Shown piece by piece: positions 37,507 to 46,351 of a stretch of 64,000 nucleotides of DNA. Origin of the DNA: Citrobacter amalonaticus (GTDB taxonomy: Bacteria; Pseudomonadota; Gammaproteobacteria; Enterobacterales; Enterobacteriaceae); NCBI RefSeq assembly GCF_001559075.2, contig NZ_CP014015.2, positions 1,488,001-1,552,000 on the forward strand, given 5' to 3'. Every line of letters begins with the position of its first letter. The stretch's first letter is position 1. The translations under genes and the position numbers were made by a program. Below the pieces are notes generated by a model, which was given only the letters and a program-made list of their open reading frames with translations, made no database searches and was not told the DNA's origin.

Positions 37507-39096
37507 ATGCAACAACGTCGTCCAGTCCGCCGCGCTCTGCTCAGTGTTTCTGACAAAGCCGGTATCGTCGAATTCGCCCAGGCACTTTCCGCACGTGGTG
37601 TGGATCTGCTGTCGACAGGGGGCACTGCCCGTCTGTTAGCAGAAAAAGGTCTGCCGGTGACCGAAGTTTCCGATTACACCGGTTTCCCGGAAATGATGGA
37701 TGGACGCGTGAAGACCCTGCATCCTAAAGTACACGGCGGCATTCTCGGTCGTCGCGGCCAGGATGACGGGATTATGGAACAGCACGGCATCGCCCCCATC
37801 GACATGGTAGTTGTTAACCTTTATCCGTTCGCCCAGACCGTTGCCCGCGAAGGCTGCTCACTGGAAGATGCCGTAGAGAACATCGACATCGGCGGGCCGA
37901 CGATGGTCCGCTCTGCCGCAAAGAACCATAAAGATGTCGCTATCGTAGTAAAGAGCAGCGACTACAACGCCATTATTAATGAGATGGATGCCAACGACGG
38001 TTCTCTGACCCTCGACACCCGTTTCGATCTCGCGATTAAAGCCTTCGAACACACCGCCGCCTACGACAGTATGATTGCCAACTATTTTGGCAGCATGGTT
38101 CCGGCCTATCACGGTGAAAGCAAAGATGCCGCGGGTCGCTTCCCGCGGACGCTGAACCTGAACTTCATTAAGAAGCAGGATATGCGCTACGGCGAGAACA
38201 GCCACCAGCAGGCTGCCTTCTATATAGAAGAGAATGTACAAGAAGCCTCCGTTGCGACCGCTCAACAGGTCCAGGGCAAAGCGCTTTCCTATAACAACAT
38301 CGCCGATACCGACGCGGCGCTGGAGTGTGTGAAAGCGTTCAGCGAGCCGGCCTGTGTGATCGTCAAGCACGCTAACCCCTGCGGCGTCGCGGTCAGCACC
38401 TCGATTCTGGATGCTTACGATCGCGCGTATAAAACGGACCCGACCTCCGCCTTCGGCGGCATCATCGCCTTTAACCGCGAACTGGATGCTGAAACAGCGC
38501 AGGCCATCATCTCCCGTCAGTTTGTTGAAGTGATCATCGCCCCATCTGCGACCGAAGAGGCGCTGAAAATCACCGCCGCTAAGCAGAACGTGCGCGTCCT
38601 GACCTGCGGTCAGTGGGCTGATCGCGTGCCGGGTCTGGATTTCAAACGTGTTAACGGCGGTTTGCTGGTTCAGGACCGCGATCTGGGTATGGTCACTGCC
38701 GGTGAGCTGCGCGTGGTGACGAAGCGCCAGCCGACCGAACAGGAACTGCGTGACGCGCTGTTCTGCTGGAAAGTCGCGAAGTTCGTAAAATCCAACGCCA
38801 TTGTTTACGCCAAAGAGAACATGACTATCGGTATTGGCGCAGGCCAGATGAGCCGCGTTTACTCCGCCAAAATTGCCGGGATCAAAGCCGCGGATGAAGG
38901 TCTGGAAGTGAAAGGTTCCGCCATGGCTTCCGATGCCTTCTTCCCGTTCCGCGATGGTATTGATGCTGCTGCCGCTGTTGGTGTGAGCTGTGTGATCCAG
39001 CCTGGCGGTTCCATCCGTGATGATGAAGTCATTGCCGCTGCTGACGAACACGGCATTGCGATGATCTTCACCGACATGCGCCACTTCCGCCATTAA
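37507..39096 (+). CDS. purH: PurH, bifunctional AICAR transformylase/IMP cyclohydrolase
   Basis: 529 residues, the E. coli length. It carries out the last two steps of IMP synthesis. The N-terminal MGS-like cyclohydrolase domain (1-200) includes LLSTGGTARLL and VKTLHPKVHGGILGRR. The C-terminal transformylase domain contains KHANPCGVA (about 294-302), with the catalytic Lys/His pair. It is the first gene of purHD behind a PurR operator and divergent from the rRNA operon. purD follows 11 nt after its stop. Confidence 0.97.
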   Translation: MQQRRPVRRALLSVSDKAGIVEFAQALSARGVDLLSTGGTARLLAEKGLPVTEVSDYTGFPEMMDGRVKTLHPKVHGGILGRRGQDDGIMEQHGIAPIDMVVVNLYPFAQTVAREGCSLEDAVENIDIGGPTMVRSAAKNHKDVAIVVKSSDYNAIINEMDANDGSLTLDTRFDLAIKAFEHTAAYDSMIANYFGSMVPAYHGESKDAAGRFPRTLNLNFIKKQDMRYGENSHQQAAFYIEENVQEASVATAQQVQGKALSYNNIADTDAALECVKAFSEPACVIVKHANPCGVAVSTSILDAYDRAYKTDPTSAFGGIIAFNRELDAETAQAIISRQFVEVIIAPSATEEALKITAAKQNVRVLTCGQWADRVPGLDFKRVNGGLLVQDRDLGMVTAGELRVVTKRQPTEQELRDALFCWKVAKFVKSNAIVYAKENMTIGIGAGQMSRVYSAKIAGIKAADEGLEVKGSAMASDAFFPFRDGIDAAAAVGVSCVIQPGGSIRDDEVIAAADEHGIAMIFTDMRHFRH

Positions 39097-39107
39097 TGGA
39101 GCGAGAC

Positions 39108-40397
39108 ATGAAAGTATTAGTTATCGGAAACGGCGGGCGCGAGCACGCTCTGGCGTGGAAAGCCGCTCAGTCACCAACAGTGGCAACCGTATTTGTTGCA
39201 CCGGGTAACGCTGGTACCGCGCTGGAACCGACGCTGCAAAACGTCGCGATCGGCGCAACCGATATTCCGGCGCTGCTGAACTTTGCCCTGAGTGAAAAGA
39301 TCGACCTGACGATCGTCGGCCCGGAAGCGCCGCTGGTGAAAGGTGTAGTCGATACCTTCCGTGCGGCGGGCCTGAAAATCTTCGGCCCAACCGCAGGCGC
39401 GGCACAACTGGAAGGTTCCAAAGCGTTCACCAAGGATTTCCTTGCGCGTCACCAGATCCCGACAGCCGAATATCAGAACTTTACGGAGATCGAACCGGCC
39501 CTCGCTTATCTGCGTGAGAAAGGCGCGCCGATCGTCATCAAGGCTGACGGTCTGGCTGCCGGTAAGGGTGTGATTGTTGCAATGACGCTGGAAGAAGCCG
39601 AAGCCGCCGTACATGACATGCTGGCTGGCAATGCGTTTGGCGACGCGGGTCATCGCATCGTAATTGAAGAGTTCCTCGACGGCGAAGAAGCCAGCTTTAT
39701 TGTAATGGTCGACGGCGAGCACATCTTGCCGATGGCGACCAGCCAGGATCATAAGCGCGTAGGCGATGGTGATACCGGCCTGAACACCGGCGGGATGGGC
39801 GCCTATTCTCCGGCACCGGTGGTGACGGATGACGTCCACCAGCGCACGATGGAACGCATCATCTGGCCAACCGTCAAAGGCATGGCGGCAGAAGGTAACA
39901 CCTATACCGGTTTCCTGTATGCCGGTCTGATGATCGACAAGCAGGGCAACCCGAAGGTGATCGAATTTAACTGCCGTTTTGGCGATCCGGAAACGCAGCC
40001 CATCATGCTGCGCATGAAATCCGATCTGGTCGAGCTTTGCCTTGCTGCCTGCGAAGGCAAACTGGATGAGCAAAAATCAGAGTGGGACGAGCGCGCCTCG
40101 CTTGGTGTGGTGATGGCAGCGGGCGGTTATCCTGGCGATTATCGCACGGGTGACGTGATCCACGGTCTGCCGCTGGAAGAAGTAGCAGACGGTAAAGTGT
40201 TCCACGCCGGCACCCAACTGACCAATGACGAGCAGGTCGTCACCAGCGGGGGTCGCGTGCTGTGCGTCACTGCGCTGGGTAATACGGTGGCAGAGGCGCA
40301 GAAACGCGCCTATGCCTTAATGACCGATATCCACTGGGACGACTGTTTCTGCCGTAAAGACATCGGCTGGCGCGCCATCGAGCGTGAGCAGAACTAA
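39108..40397 (+). CDS. purD: PurD, phosphoribosylamine-glycine ligase
   Basis: 429 residues from MKVLVIGNGGREHAL, the E. coli start, with GGAGCGAG in front; an upstream ATG at 39096 overlaps purH. It is an ATP-grasp enzyme that joins glycine to phosphoribosylamine. The N domain, the ATP-grasp core (KADGLAAGKGV near 145-155, GDPETQ metal-binding segment near 290) and the C-terminal blade are all present. It is co-transcribed with purH and overlaps the end of convergent zraR by 4 nt. Confidence 0.97.
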   Translation: MKVLVIGNGGREHALAWKAAQSPTVATVFVAPGNAGTALEPTLQNVAIGATDIPALLNFALSEKIDLTIVGPEAPLVKGVVDTFRAAGLKIFGPTAGAAQLEGSKAFTKDFLARHQIPTAEYQNFTEIEPALAYLREKGAPIVIKADGLAAGKGVIVAMTLEEAEAAVHDMLAGNAFGDAGHRIVIEEFLDGEEASFIVMVDGEHILPMATSQDHKRVGDGDTGLNTGGMGAYSPAPVVTDDVHQRTMERIIWPTVKGMAAEGNTYTGFLYAGLMIDKQGNPKVIEFNCRFGDPETQPIMLRMKSDLVELCLAACEGKLDEQKSEWDERASLGVVMAAGGYPGDYRTGDVIHGLPLEEVADGKVFHAGTQLTNDEQVVTSGGRVLCVTALGNTVAEAQKRAYALMTDIHWDDCFCRKDIGWRAIEREQN

Positions 40398-41719
40398 CGT
40401 GACAGTTTCGCGAGCAGCGTCTTTCGCGTAATCCCTAGCTGACGGGCGGCTTCCGTTTTGTTGCCGCCCGTTTTTTCCAGCGCCGCCAGAATCACCTCTT
40501 TTTCGACTTCCACCAGCGGCTGAATGGTCTGTTCAGTCATGAGCGGCAACGGCTGACTCGCGATCGCCAGCGGCAGCTCGCGCTCAGAAATATACTCTCC
40601 GGTCAGCAGGACCACTGAACGCTCAATCGCATTTTCCAGTTCGCGGATATTCCCCGGCCAGTCGTAGTGAATCAGCAAATCCATCGCCCGCGGGGTAAAC
40701 CCTTTCACCGCCTTACGGTTGCGTTCGGCAAACCGCTGGCGAAAGTGGTCTGCCAACAGGGGGATATCTTCCCGCCGCTGACGCAGCGCGGGCGTTTCAA
40801 TGGTCACCACATTCAGGCGATAGTACAGATCCTGACGAAAGCGCCCAACCTTCACCTCTTCCGCCAGATCGCGATGAGTCGCGGCGATCAGCCGGACATC
40901 GACCGAGATCGTCTGGTTGCTGCCCACGCGCTGGACTTCGCGTTCCTGAATCGCCCGCAGCAACCGCACCTGCATCATCGGCGAGATATCACCAATCTCA
41001 TCAAGAAACAGCGTGCCGCCATCGGCTTCGACAAAGCGCCCTTCCCGGCGCTTGTCGGCACCGGTAAATGCGCCTTTTTCATGGCCGAACAGCTCAGATT
41101 CCAGTAGTGACTCGTTGAGCGCCGCGCAGTTCAGCGTCACCAGCGGCTTGTCGCTCCGCGCGCTGCTGGCATGCAGCGCGCGCGCCACCAGCTCTTTCCC
41201 GGTGCCGGAATCACCATGAATCAGCACCGTCGCATCGGAAGGCGCAACCATCGCAATTTCACTCAGCAGTTGCTGCATCGCCGGGCTTTTGCCAACCATC
41301 CCAAACTGCGAGGCGGAAACTGACGGCAGCTCGCTGGCGGGCGTTCGCGTATGCGCCAGCGCGTTTTCCAGCGTCGTTTGCAGATTGTCAAAATCCAGCG
41401 GTTTGATTAAGTAATCCAGCGCACCGGTTTTTAGCGCCTCTACCGCCGTCTCCACGCTGGAAAACGCGGTCATGATCAGCACCGGAATGGCCGGGTTCAG
41501 CGCTTTGATCTCTTTCAGCGTTTCGATGCCGTCCATCTCCGCCATGCGTACATCGCACAGCACGAGGTCAAAGACGTGTTCACGCACCTGCTCGAGTGCG
41601 GCTCGCCCGCTGTAGGCCAGCGCGACGTCATAGCCCCATCCTCGCAGTAATGCCTGTAAAATAGTGCAGTGGCTGACGTCGTCATCCACCACCAGAATGT
41701 CGATCTTTGCGCGAATCAT
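40394..41719 (-). CDS. zraR: ZraR, sigma54-dependent zinc-stress response regulator
   Basis: 441 residues. A CheY-like receiver (1-125) carries the phospho-acceptor Asp in VLCDVRMAEMDG. The AAA+ domain has HGDSGTGKE, GAFTGA and a Walker B LFLDEIGD. The C-terminal Fis-type helix-turn-helix is GNKTEAARQLGITRKTLLAKL. Phosphorylated by ZraS, it activates zraP and zraSR. Its start overlaps the zraS stop by 4 nt. Confidence 0.96.
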   Translation of the reverse strand: MIRAKIDILVVDDDVSHCTILQALLRGWGYDVALAYSGRAALEQVREHVFDLVLCDVRMAEMDGIETLKEIKALNPAIPVLIMTAFSSVETAVEALKTGALDYLIKPLDFDNLQTTLENALAHTRTPASELPSVSASQFGMVGKSPAMQQLLSEIAMVAPSDATVLIHGDSGTGKELVARALHASSARSDKPLVTLNCAALNESLLESELFGHEKGAFTGADKRREGRFVEADGGTLFLDEIGDISPMMQVRLLRAIQEREVQRVGSNQTISVDVRLIAATHRDLAEEVKVGRFRQDLYYRLNVVTIETPALRQRREDIPLLADHFRQRFAERNRKAVKGFTPRAMDLLIHYDWPGNIRELENAIERSVVLLTGEYISERELPLAIASQPLPLMTEQTIQPLVEVEKEVILAALEKTGGNKTEAARQLGITRKTLLAKLSR

Positions 41720-43122
41720 CCTTGTGAATCCTTACGTGTTAACGTCACCGGGAGCCAGAGGGTGAACGTTGCGCCCTTTCCTGGCAAGCTATTCGCCTGA
41801 ATCGTCCCGCCATGTTGTTCAATGATGTTCTGTACCACCGCCAGCCCCAGCCCCGTACCGTCCGCTTTAGTCGTGAAATAAGGGGTGAAAATGGCGGCCA
41901 GCTGTTCCGCCGCAATCCCTTTCCCACTGTCTGCAACGGTGATTTTAACGCGATCGGCTCCGCTTGTGCTTGCCTCAACGCGGATGGTCCCCTGCCGATC
42001 GATGGCATGAATCGCGTTCAGATAAAGATTCAGCAACACTTGGGTCAGCCGGTCCGGGTCGGCCTGAATGGGCGGTAGCGCAGGGTCAGACACAAATTGC
42101 AGATCTATCGCCCGACTCTGCGCGTCCTGGCTGACCAGTTGCAGAGAGTGGCCAATCACCGCATTCAGATCCACCGACTGCAAAGACAAGTGCGCAGGCT
42201 TTACCAGTTCCAGCAGCTCGCTTACCACCCGGTTTAAACGATCGGCCTCTTTCGCCATCACCTGCGCCAGTTCATGCGCTTCACCGCCCGCCGGCGCGCG
42301 TTCAGCAAAGTACTTCGCCAGCCCTTTGATGGAAGACAGCGGATTACGAATCTCGTGCGCGACGCCTGCCGCCAGATGCCCGAGCGCCACCAGCCTCTCT
42401 TTACGGTTCATCTCATCCTGCAACAGCTGGCGAGAACGCAGGTATCGCCGGTACCAGAAGAATGTCAGGAGGGTCGCCAGCAATACGGTGGTCAGTGCGA
42501 AAAGCATAATCAGCGTATTGCGCCACTCACGCGCCTGCGTCACGGCCAACTCACTGGCATCAAAGGCGATAAAAATAGCCTGATGGGCAGAACCCGGCAT
42601 TCCGCCATTGCCACGCGACATCCCGCGCATCCCGTGTCGTCCCGGGAAAAACAGTGGCTGGAACTGACGATAGATCTCCAGCGCCGGAACGGTTTCCCCC
42701 TGCGCATCCGTCGCGTCAAGCGCACGCCAGCGCGCCTCTTCTCCCGGATGTAATGTTTGCATCTCTGCCGGCGAGTAGAGCGTTTTCCCGACCAGGGCAG
42801 GATCGCTGTGCATGACAACGTTGCCCTGCGCATCCGTCACGGCAAACCACAGTACGCCAGGCTGCCCCGCCATCTCTTCGAGCAGCGTTTGCTGCTGAGC
42901 ATGATGCATCCGCATGCCCATCCCGACGCGCGTCCCCGACTCCAGCGCACGGATCAGCACACTACCTTTTTCCAGCAGCGTCTGCCGCGCTGCGTCACTT
43001 TCACGCCCGTAATCGCGGATTACCATCACGGCAAATAGCCCAACCAGAATCAGGATGATGGCGGGTAGCACCCCGCTCAACCATCGGGCTACCGTATCCT
43101 TATGTTCTCGCATCATTCTCAT
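41716..43122 (-). CDS. zraS: ZraS, zinc-responsive sensor histidine kinase
   Basis: 468 residues from MRMMREHKDTVARWL, aligned with the E. coli start. Longer in-frame readings to 43386 are excluded because a sigma54 promoter at 43156-43171 would place the transcript start near 43144. Membrane segment one (about 13-35), a periplasmic sensor (36-200) and membrane segment two precede the HisKA box with the phospho-His in GVAHEIRNPLSS. The HATPase domain includes DSGKGI and GTGLGLAVV. In E. coli it senses zinc or lead together with ZraP. It is divergent from zraP. Confidence 0.94.
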   Translation of the reverse strand: MRMMREHKDTVARWLSGVLPAIILILVGLFAVMVIRDYGRESDAARQTLLEKGSVLIRALESGTRVGMGMRMHHAQQQTLLEEMAGQPGVLWFAVTDAQGNVVMHSDPALVGKTLYSPAEMQTLHPGEEARWRALDATDAQGETVPALEIYRQFQPLFFPGRHGMRGMSRGNGGMPGSAHQAIFIAFDASELAVTQAREWRNTLIMLFALTTVLLATLLTFFWYRRYLRSRQLLQDEMNRKERLVALGHLAAGVAHEIRNPLSSIKGLAKYFAERAPAGGEAHELAQVMAKEADRLNRVVSELLELVKPAHLSLQSVDLNAVIGHSLQLVSQDAQSRAIDLQFVSDPALPPIQADPDRLTQVLLNLYLNAIHAIDRQGTIRVEASTSGADRVKITVADSGKGIAAEQLAAIFTPYFTTKADGTGLGLAVVQNIIEQHGGTIQANSLPGKGATFTLWLPVTLTRKDSQG

Positions 43123-43155
43123 CAGCTCTGAGTGACTCAATCCCTTTTTTGCTTC

Positions 43156-43171
43156 AGCAGAAATCATGCCA
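43156..43171 (-). promoter_or_regulatory. sigma54 promoter of zraSR
   Basis: On the minus strand: TGGCATGATTTCTGCT, matching the sigma54 -24/-12 consensus at the invariant GG and GC. It implies transcription from about 43144 and decides the zraS start at 43122. Confidence 0.75.
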
Positions 43172-43223
43172 CTTTTTACAGCCCGTATCCCGGTCTTGCC
43201 ACACAAACTGCCGACACCGCCGG

Positions 43224-43265
43224 GTAAAAATGACCCACTGCATCCTTCCGGCGAGTCATTTTTAC
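43224..43265. promoter_or_regulatory. ZraR binding site (inverted repeat) between zraP and zraSR
   Basis: Perfect inverted repeat GTAAAAATGAC (43224-43234) and GTCATTTTTAC (43255-43265), with centres 31 nt apart (three helical turns). It lies midway between the two sigma54 promoters, as expected for a shared enhancer for the activator ZraR. Confidence 0.8.
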
Positions 43266-43320
43266 TCGCTTTGCCAGCCTGCGCGTCGCCAGAACCCACA
43301 CCGGGCGGGAAAAATCGGTC

Positions 43321-43336
43321 TGGCACGGAAGATGCA
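43321..43336 (+). promoter_or_regulatory. sigma54 promoter of zraP
   Basis: TGGCACGGAAGATGCA, a near-perfect sigma54 -24/-12 element. It places the transcript start about 25 nt before the zraP start codon. Confidence 0.85.
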
Positions 43337-43372
43337 ATACGGAAGATAAGACCACCCACAGGAGGATAAATG

Positions 43373-43801
43373 ATGAAACGGAACACGAAAAAAGCAGGCC
43401 TGGCGCTGATCGCCCTCTCTTTGATGGTGCTGGGCTCCAGCCCCGCACTGGCGCGACATCACTGGGGGAACGGCGGCGGCATGTGGCAACAGAATGGCAG
43501 TGGACTGAGCGCAGAGCAGCAGGCTGCCGCGCAAAAAATCCATAATGACTTTTACAACCAGACTAACGCCTTACGCCAGCAACTGATGTCCAAACGCTAT
43601 GAATACAACGCGCTGTTAGCGACGAATCCGCCGGATACCGCCAAAATCAATGCGGTGGCGAAAGAGATGGAAACCTTAAGACAGTCACTGGATGAACAGC
43701 GGGTGAAACGGGATGTTGCCATGGCTCAGGCCGGTGTCCCTGGCGGTATGGGGATGGGTTACGGCGGATGCGGTGGCGGCGGTCATATGGGGCGCTGGTA
43801 A
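43373..43801 (+). CDS. zraP: ZraP, zinc-binding periplasmic chaperone
   Basis: 142 residues from the second of two adjacent ATGs, behind AGGAGG. The signal peptide ends at SSPALA (about residue 24). The mature part is a helical CpxP/Spy-like domain (LSAEQQAAAQKIHNDFYNQ onward), and the tail GYGGCGGGGHMGRW provides the Cys/His zinc site. It represses ZraSR signalling and has zinc-dependent chaperone activity in Salmonella and E. coli. It is expressed divergently from zraSR from its own sigma54 promoter. Confidence 0.95.
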   Translation: MKRNTKKAGLALIALSLMVLGSSPALARHHWGNGGGMWQQNGSGLSAEQQAAAQKIHNDFYNQTNALRQQLMSKRYEYNALLATNPPDTAKINAVAKEMETLRQSLDEQRVKRDVAMAQAGVPGGMGMGYGGCGGGGHMGRW

Positions 43802-43803
43802 TG

Positions 43804-43868
43804 TTTTGCCTGATGGCGCTACGCTTATCAGGCCTACAGAATGTCTGGTGTAGGCCGCCATCCGGCAC
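43804..43868. repeat. REP/BIME element between zraP and yjaH
   Basis: Inverted REP units (GCCTGATGGCGCTACGC and GTAGGCCGCCATCCGGC) between convergent genes. Confidence 0.85.
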
Positions 43869-43871
43869 CCA

Positions 43872-44567
43872 TCAAAACGTTTTTTCTTTTGGCTGCCAGT
43901 GACAGAAGTCGGAATTCGCCACCAGCAGAAGCTGTGACCCTTCGGGCGCCTCCAGCCATGCCACGCTGACGTCAACAGATGAACGGCTCTGGCGGCGCTC
44001 AATGTGACCCATCGCCCAGGCATCTAAATCCGGTTTAATCGTCTCGCCTTCGCAGGTGGTAACCGTACGTTCAGCGGCATGCCAGCGTCCCTGACGCAAG
44101 ACCACCCGCCCCTGTCGCAATGCATCGCTGGTCTGGCGGATCTGCTCGGCACGATAACGGTACAATTCGATTTGGTCGTTCGACAACTGCTGTTTATGGC
44201 CATCGACTTCGCGCTGCATAAAGCTTAGCTCGCCGCGATCGTCAAAACGCACGCGGATATGCTCCGGCGGTTCGCCATAAATATTGAGTTCTATCAGTGA
44301 AAGGGAATCACCCTGCCAGCGATACTCGCTGGTTGTGGTACTGCCATTACGCCACGGACTAAACACCGAAAGCATATGGACTCCATCTGACGCATCTTTA
44401 CGCCAGATACGCACCGCCCCCTGGTTGTCAGCAAACCCACTGGCGGTAAACGGCGGAAGAGAGGCGTTATGGCTACAGGCCGTCAGCAACAGCACGCCTG
44501 CTAACGTCAACGTACGACGCCAGACAGACGAAAGGGGCGAAGCCGCCCCTTCATTAAAACTGTTCAC
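43872..44567 (-). CDS. yjaH: YjaH, DUF1481 lipoprotein-like protein
   Basis: 231 residues from the GTG at 44567 (reading MNSFNEGAASP), the E. coli length; another in-frame GTG lies 6 nt upstream. A hydrophobic segment ends in LLLTACSH, a lipobox-like sequence around residue 33, so it may be a lipoprotein despite the long N-terminus. The rest is soluble and well conserved with E. coli YjaH. The function is unknown. It starts 12 nt after hupA on the same strand and is probably co-transcribed with it. Confidence 0.9.
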   Translation of the reverse strand: MNSFNEGAASPLSSVWRRTLTLAGVLLLTACSHNASLPPFTASGFADNQGAVRIWRKDASDGVHMLSVFSPWRNGSTTTSEYRWQGDSLSLIELNIYGEPPEHIRVRFDDRGELSFMQREVDGHKQQLSNDQIELYRYRAEQIRQTSDALRQGRVVLRQGRWHAAERTVTTCEGETIKPDLDAWAMGHIERRQSRSSVDVSVAWLEAPEGSQLLLVANSDFCHWQPKEKTF

Positions 44568-44579
44568 AGCCACGCGGTC

Positions 44580-44852
44580 TTACTTAACTGCGTCTTTCAG
44601 TGCTTTACCAGAAACAAACGCCGGTACGTTAGCTGCGGCGATTTTGATTTCTTTACCGGTCTGCGGGTTGCGGCCAGTGCGCTCAGCACGGTGGTTCACT
44701 TTGAAGGTACCGAAACCAACCAGTTGTACAGCATCGCCTTCTTTCAGAGACTCAGTAATAGCAGCCAGAGTGGATTCCAGAGCAGCTTTAGCCTGGGTTT
44801 TGGACAGTTCTGCTTTGTCTGCAATTACATCAATCAGTTGAGTCTTGTTCAT
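44580..44852 (-). CDS. hupA: HupA, DNA-binding protein HU-alpha
   Basis: 90 residues, the standard HU length, starting MNKTQLIDVIADKAELSKTQ. The dimerising helices (1-40) are followed by the beta-arm with GFGTFKVNHRAERTGRNPQT, including the Arg-rich DNA-contact tip and the Pro at the arm end. It is a major nucleoid protein. A GATAAC-type ribosome site precedes the start, and the upstream 180 nt is free of genes and should contain its promoters. Confidence 0.98.
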   Translation of the reverse strand: MNKTQLIDVIADKAELSKTQAKAALESTLAAITESLKEGDAVQLVGFGTFKVNHRAERTGRNPQTGKEIKIAAANVPAFVSGKALKDAVK

Positions 44853-45038
44853 AAGTTATCCTTACAATGTGTTTATCGCTTGCTAAGCATCGAGTGCGAC
44901 GGAAATGCCAGAAAAGCACTCTCCTGCATACACGCACCGATAGCCACTTTTTTTCGCCCTCCAAATGTAGACCAGACGGGGGGCGGAAGGGAAGCCTTCA
45001 GGTACGACAATTCAGAAGTTAAATCACGTTTTCGTGTC

Positions 45039-45629
45039 TTACTGCTGCAAATTTATACCGATATTGCTCTCGCCAGCCTCACGCAGGTCTGCTCTAAGCC
45101 CTTTTATCAGCTCAATGTCGCGTTCTTCGCAGTCAGCTAAAAGTCGGAATATTTCCCACTGAATATCCCACTCTTGCTCCACCGCCGGGTTATCTTTGAG
45201 CTCTTCATCGCTCATTTCTCGACCTGCCTGGGTCATTTCCAGCATCGCAACCGTGGTTATGGACGTCTTGCTGACTTCAATGGCGTGTTCCAGCGTCTCA
45301 CCGCTCAAACGGGAATGAACCAGCTCGCTTAACGCCACGCAGGCATCAATGGCCGGATAAACCCCATACAGGTCATAATCGTCTGCCGCCGGAATCGCTT
45401 CTTCAAACTTCTCCAGTTGGCTGTCGAAATTCACTTTCGCGTCTTTGACCGTCAGCGTTTCCCAGATCAGGTCCAGAATACGGCGGTACACTTGTCCGTC
45501 GCCAAACCCGGTCTGTTGGCAGAACATGGCATAGTTCGGGTACATGCGCTCACACAGGCAGGCCATAAACGTGACGTGCTGCCAGCTTTCCAGACGTTCC
45601 AGACGCAGATGAATCGGGTTTTGTAACAT
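45039..45629 (-). CDS. yjaG: YjaG, DUF416 protein
   Basis: 196 residues, matching E. coli YjaG. It is helical and acidic throughout, with no membrane segments or catalytic motif. The conserved stretch MACLCERMYPNYAMFC lies near 23-38. The function is unknown. It follows nfi on the same strand (41 nt), and in E. coli the run hemE-nfi-yjaG-hupA is conserved. Confidence 0.93.
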   Translation of the reverse strand: MLQNPIHLRLERLESWQHVTFMACLCERMYPNYAMFCQQTGFGDGQVYRRILDLIWETLTVKDAKVNFDSQLEKFEEAIPAADDYDLYGVYPAIDACVALSELVHSRLSGETLEHAIEVSKTSITTVAMLEMTQAGREMSDEELKDNPAVEQEWDIQWEIFRLLADCEERDIELIKGLRADLREAGESNIGINLQQ

Positions 45630-45670
45630 GATGAATTCTCGAATCAGAAATTAGCGGCAGTGTACCGCAA

Positions 45671-46342
45671 TCAGGGCTGAATTTCCTGCCATCGCATAAA
45701 CGCCGGACGTTCAGATGCCACCGCATCCGCCCAGCGGGTTGGCTCCGGCAGGCGGTAGCCTTTCATACAGCGCTGCACCCACGCCAGAGCGCTGTCCAAC
45801 CCGACACGATGGCCCGTAGCGATAAACAGCGGATTACAGCGCGCTTTGCTGCGCCAGACCCATGCCAGTTGTTCATCTTTGTCCATCAGCGGCGCCAGTG
45901 CGCCGGGTTCATCACCAAGGGGCCCAAACGTGCCACACAGACGCTTTTTCGCCACGCCAATGGTGGGCACATCCACCAGCAGCCCAAAGTGGCTGGCCAC
46001 GCCGAGACGACGCGGGTGTGAGATACCGTGTCCATCCACAAACACTAAACCCGGTTTTTGTGACAATTGTGTCCACGCGGCCAACAGCGCGGGATACTCG
46101 CGAAATGAGAGAAAGCCGGGGATATAAGGCATGGTGGTGGCGATCCGCGCCACCTGGTATTCGACCAATTCCAGCGAGGGATATTTCAGCAGCACGATCG
46201 CGGCTCGCGTTACCTCACCACCTTGCTCAAACCCGACGTCGGCACCGGCGATCAGTTCCGGCGGATCGTTATCGAAACGATCCGCACGGATCACCGATGA
46301 GGCCAGTTCACGCTGCTGAGCACGTAGCGATGCGAGATCCAT
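45671..46342 (-). CDS. nfi: Nfi, endonuclease V (deoxyinosine 3'-endonuclease)
   Basis: 223 residues as in E. coli. It nicks DNA at the second bond 3' of deoxyinosine in repair of deaminated adenine. The RNase H-like core carries the metal ligands in AGADVGF (Asp near 35), the Glu in FLSFREYPALL, and VFVDGHGISHPRR (Asp near 110). It begins 9 nt after hemE, and co-expression with it is likely. Confidence 0.96.
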   Translation of the reverse strand: MDLASLRAQQRELASSVIRADRFDNDPPELIAGADVGFEQGGEVTRAAIVLLKYPSLELVEYQVARIATTMPYIPGFLSFREYPALLAAWTQLSQKPGLVFVDGHGISHPRRLGVASHFGLLVDVPTIGVAKKRLCGTFGPLGDEPGALAPLMDKDEQLAWVWRSKARCNPLFIATGHRVGLDSALAWVQRCMKGYRLPEPTRWADAVASERPAFMRWQEIQP

Positions 46343-46351
46343 ACTGACGCT

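Noticed and set aside
37858..39093. 411-residue minus-strand frame opposite purH
   Set aside because: It is antisense to an intact conserved gene, with no domain, promoter or ribosome site.
43123..43386. N-terminal extension of zraS
   Set aside because: It crosses a sigma54 promoter and the ZraR site, and is not present in the E. coli protein.
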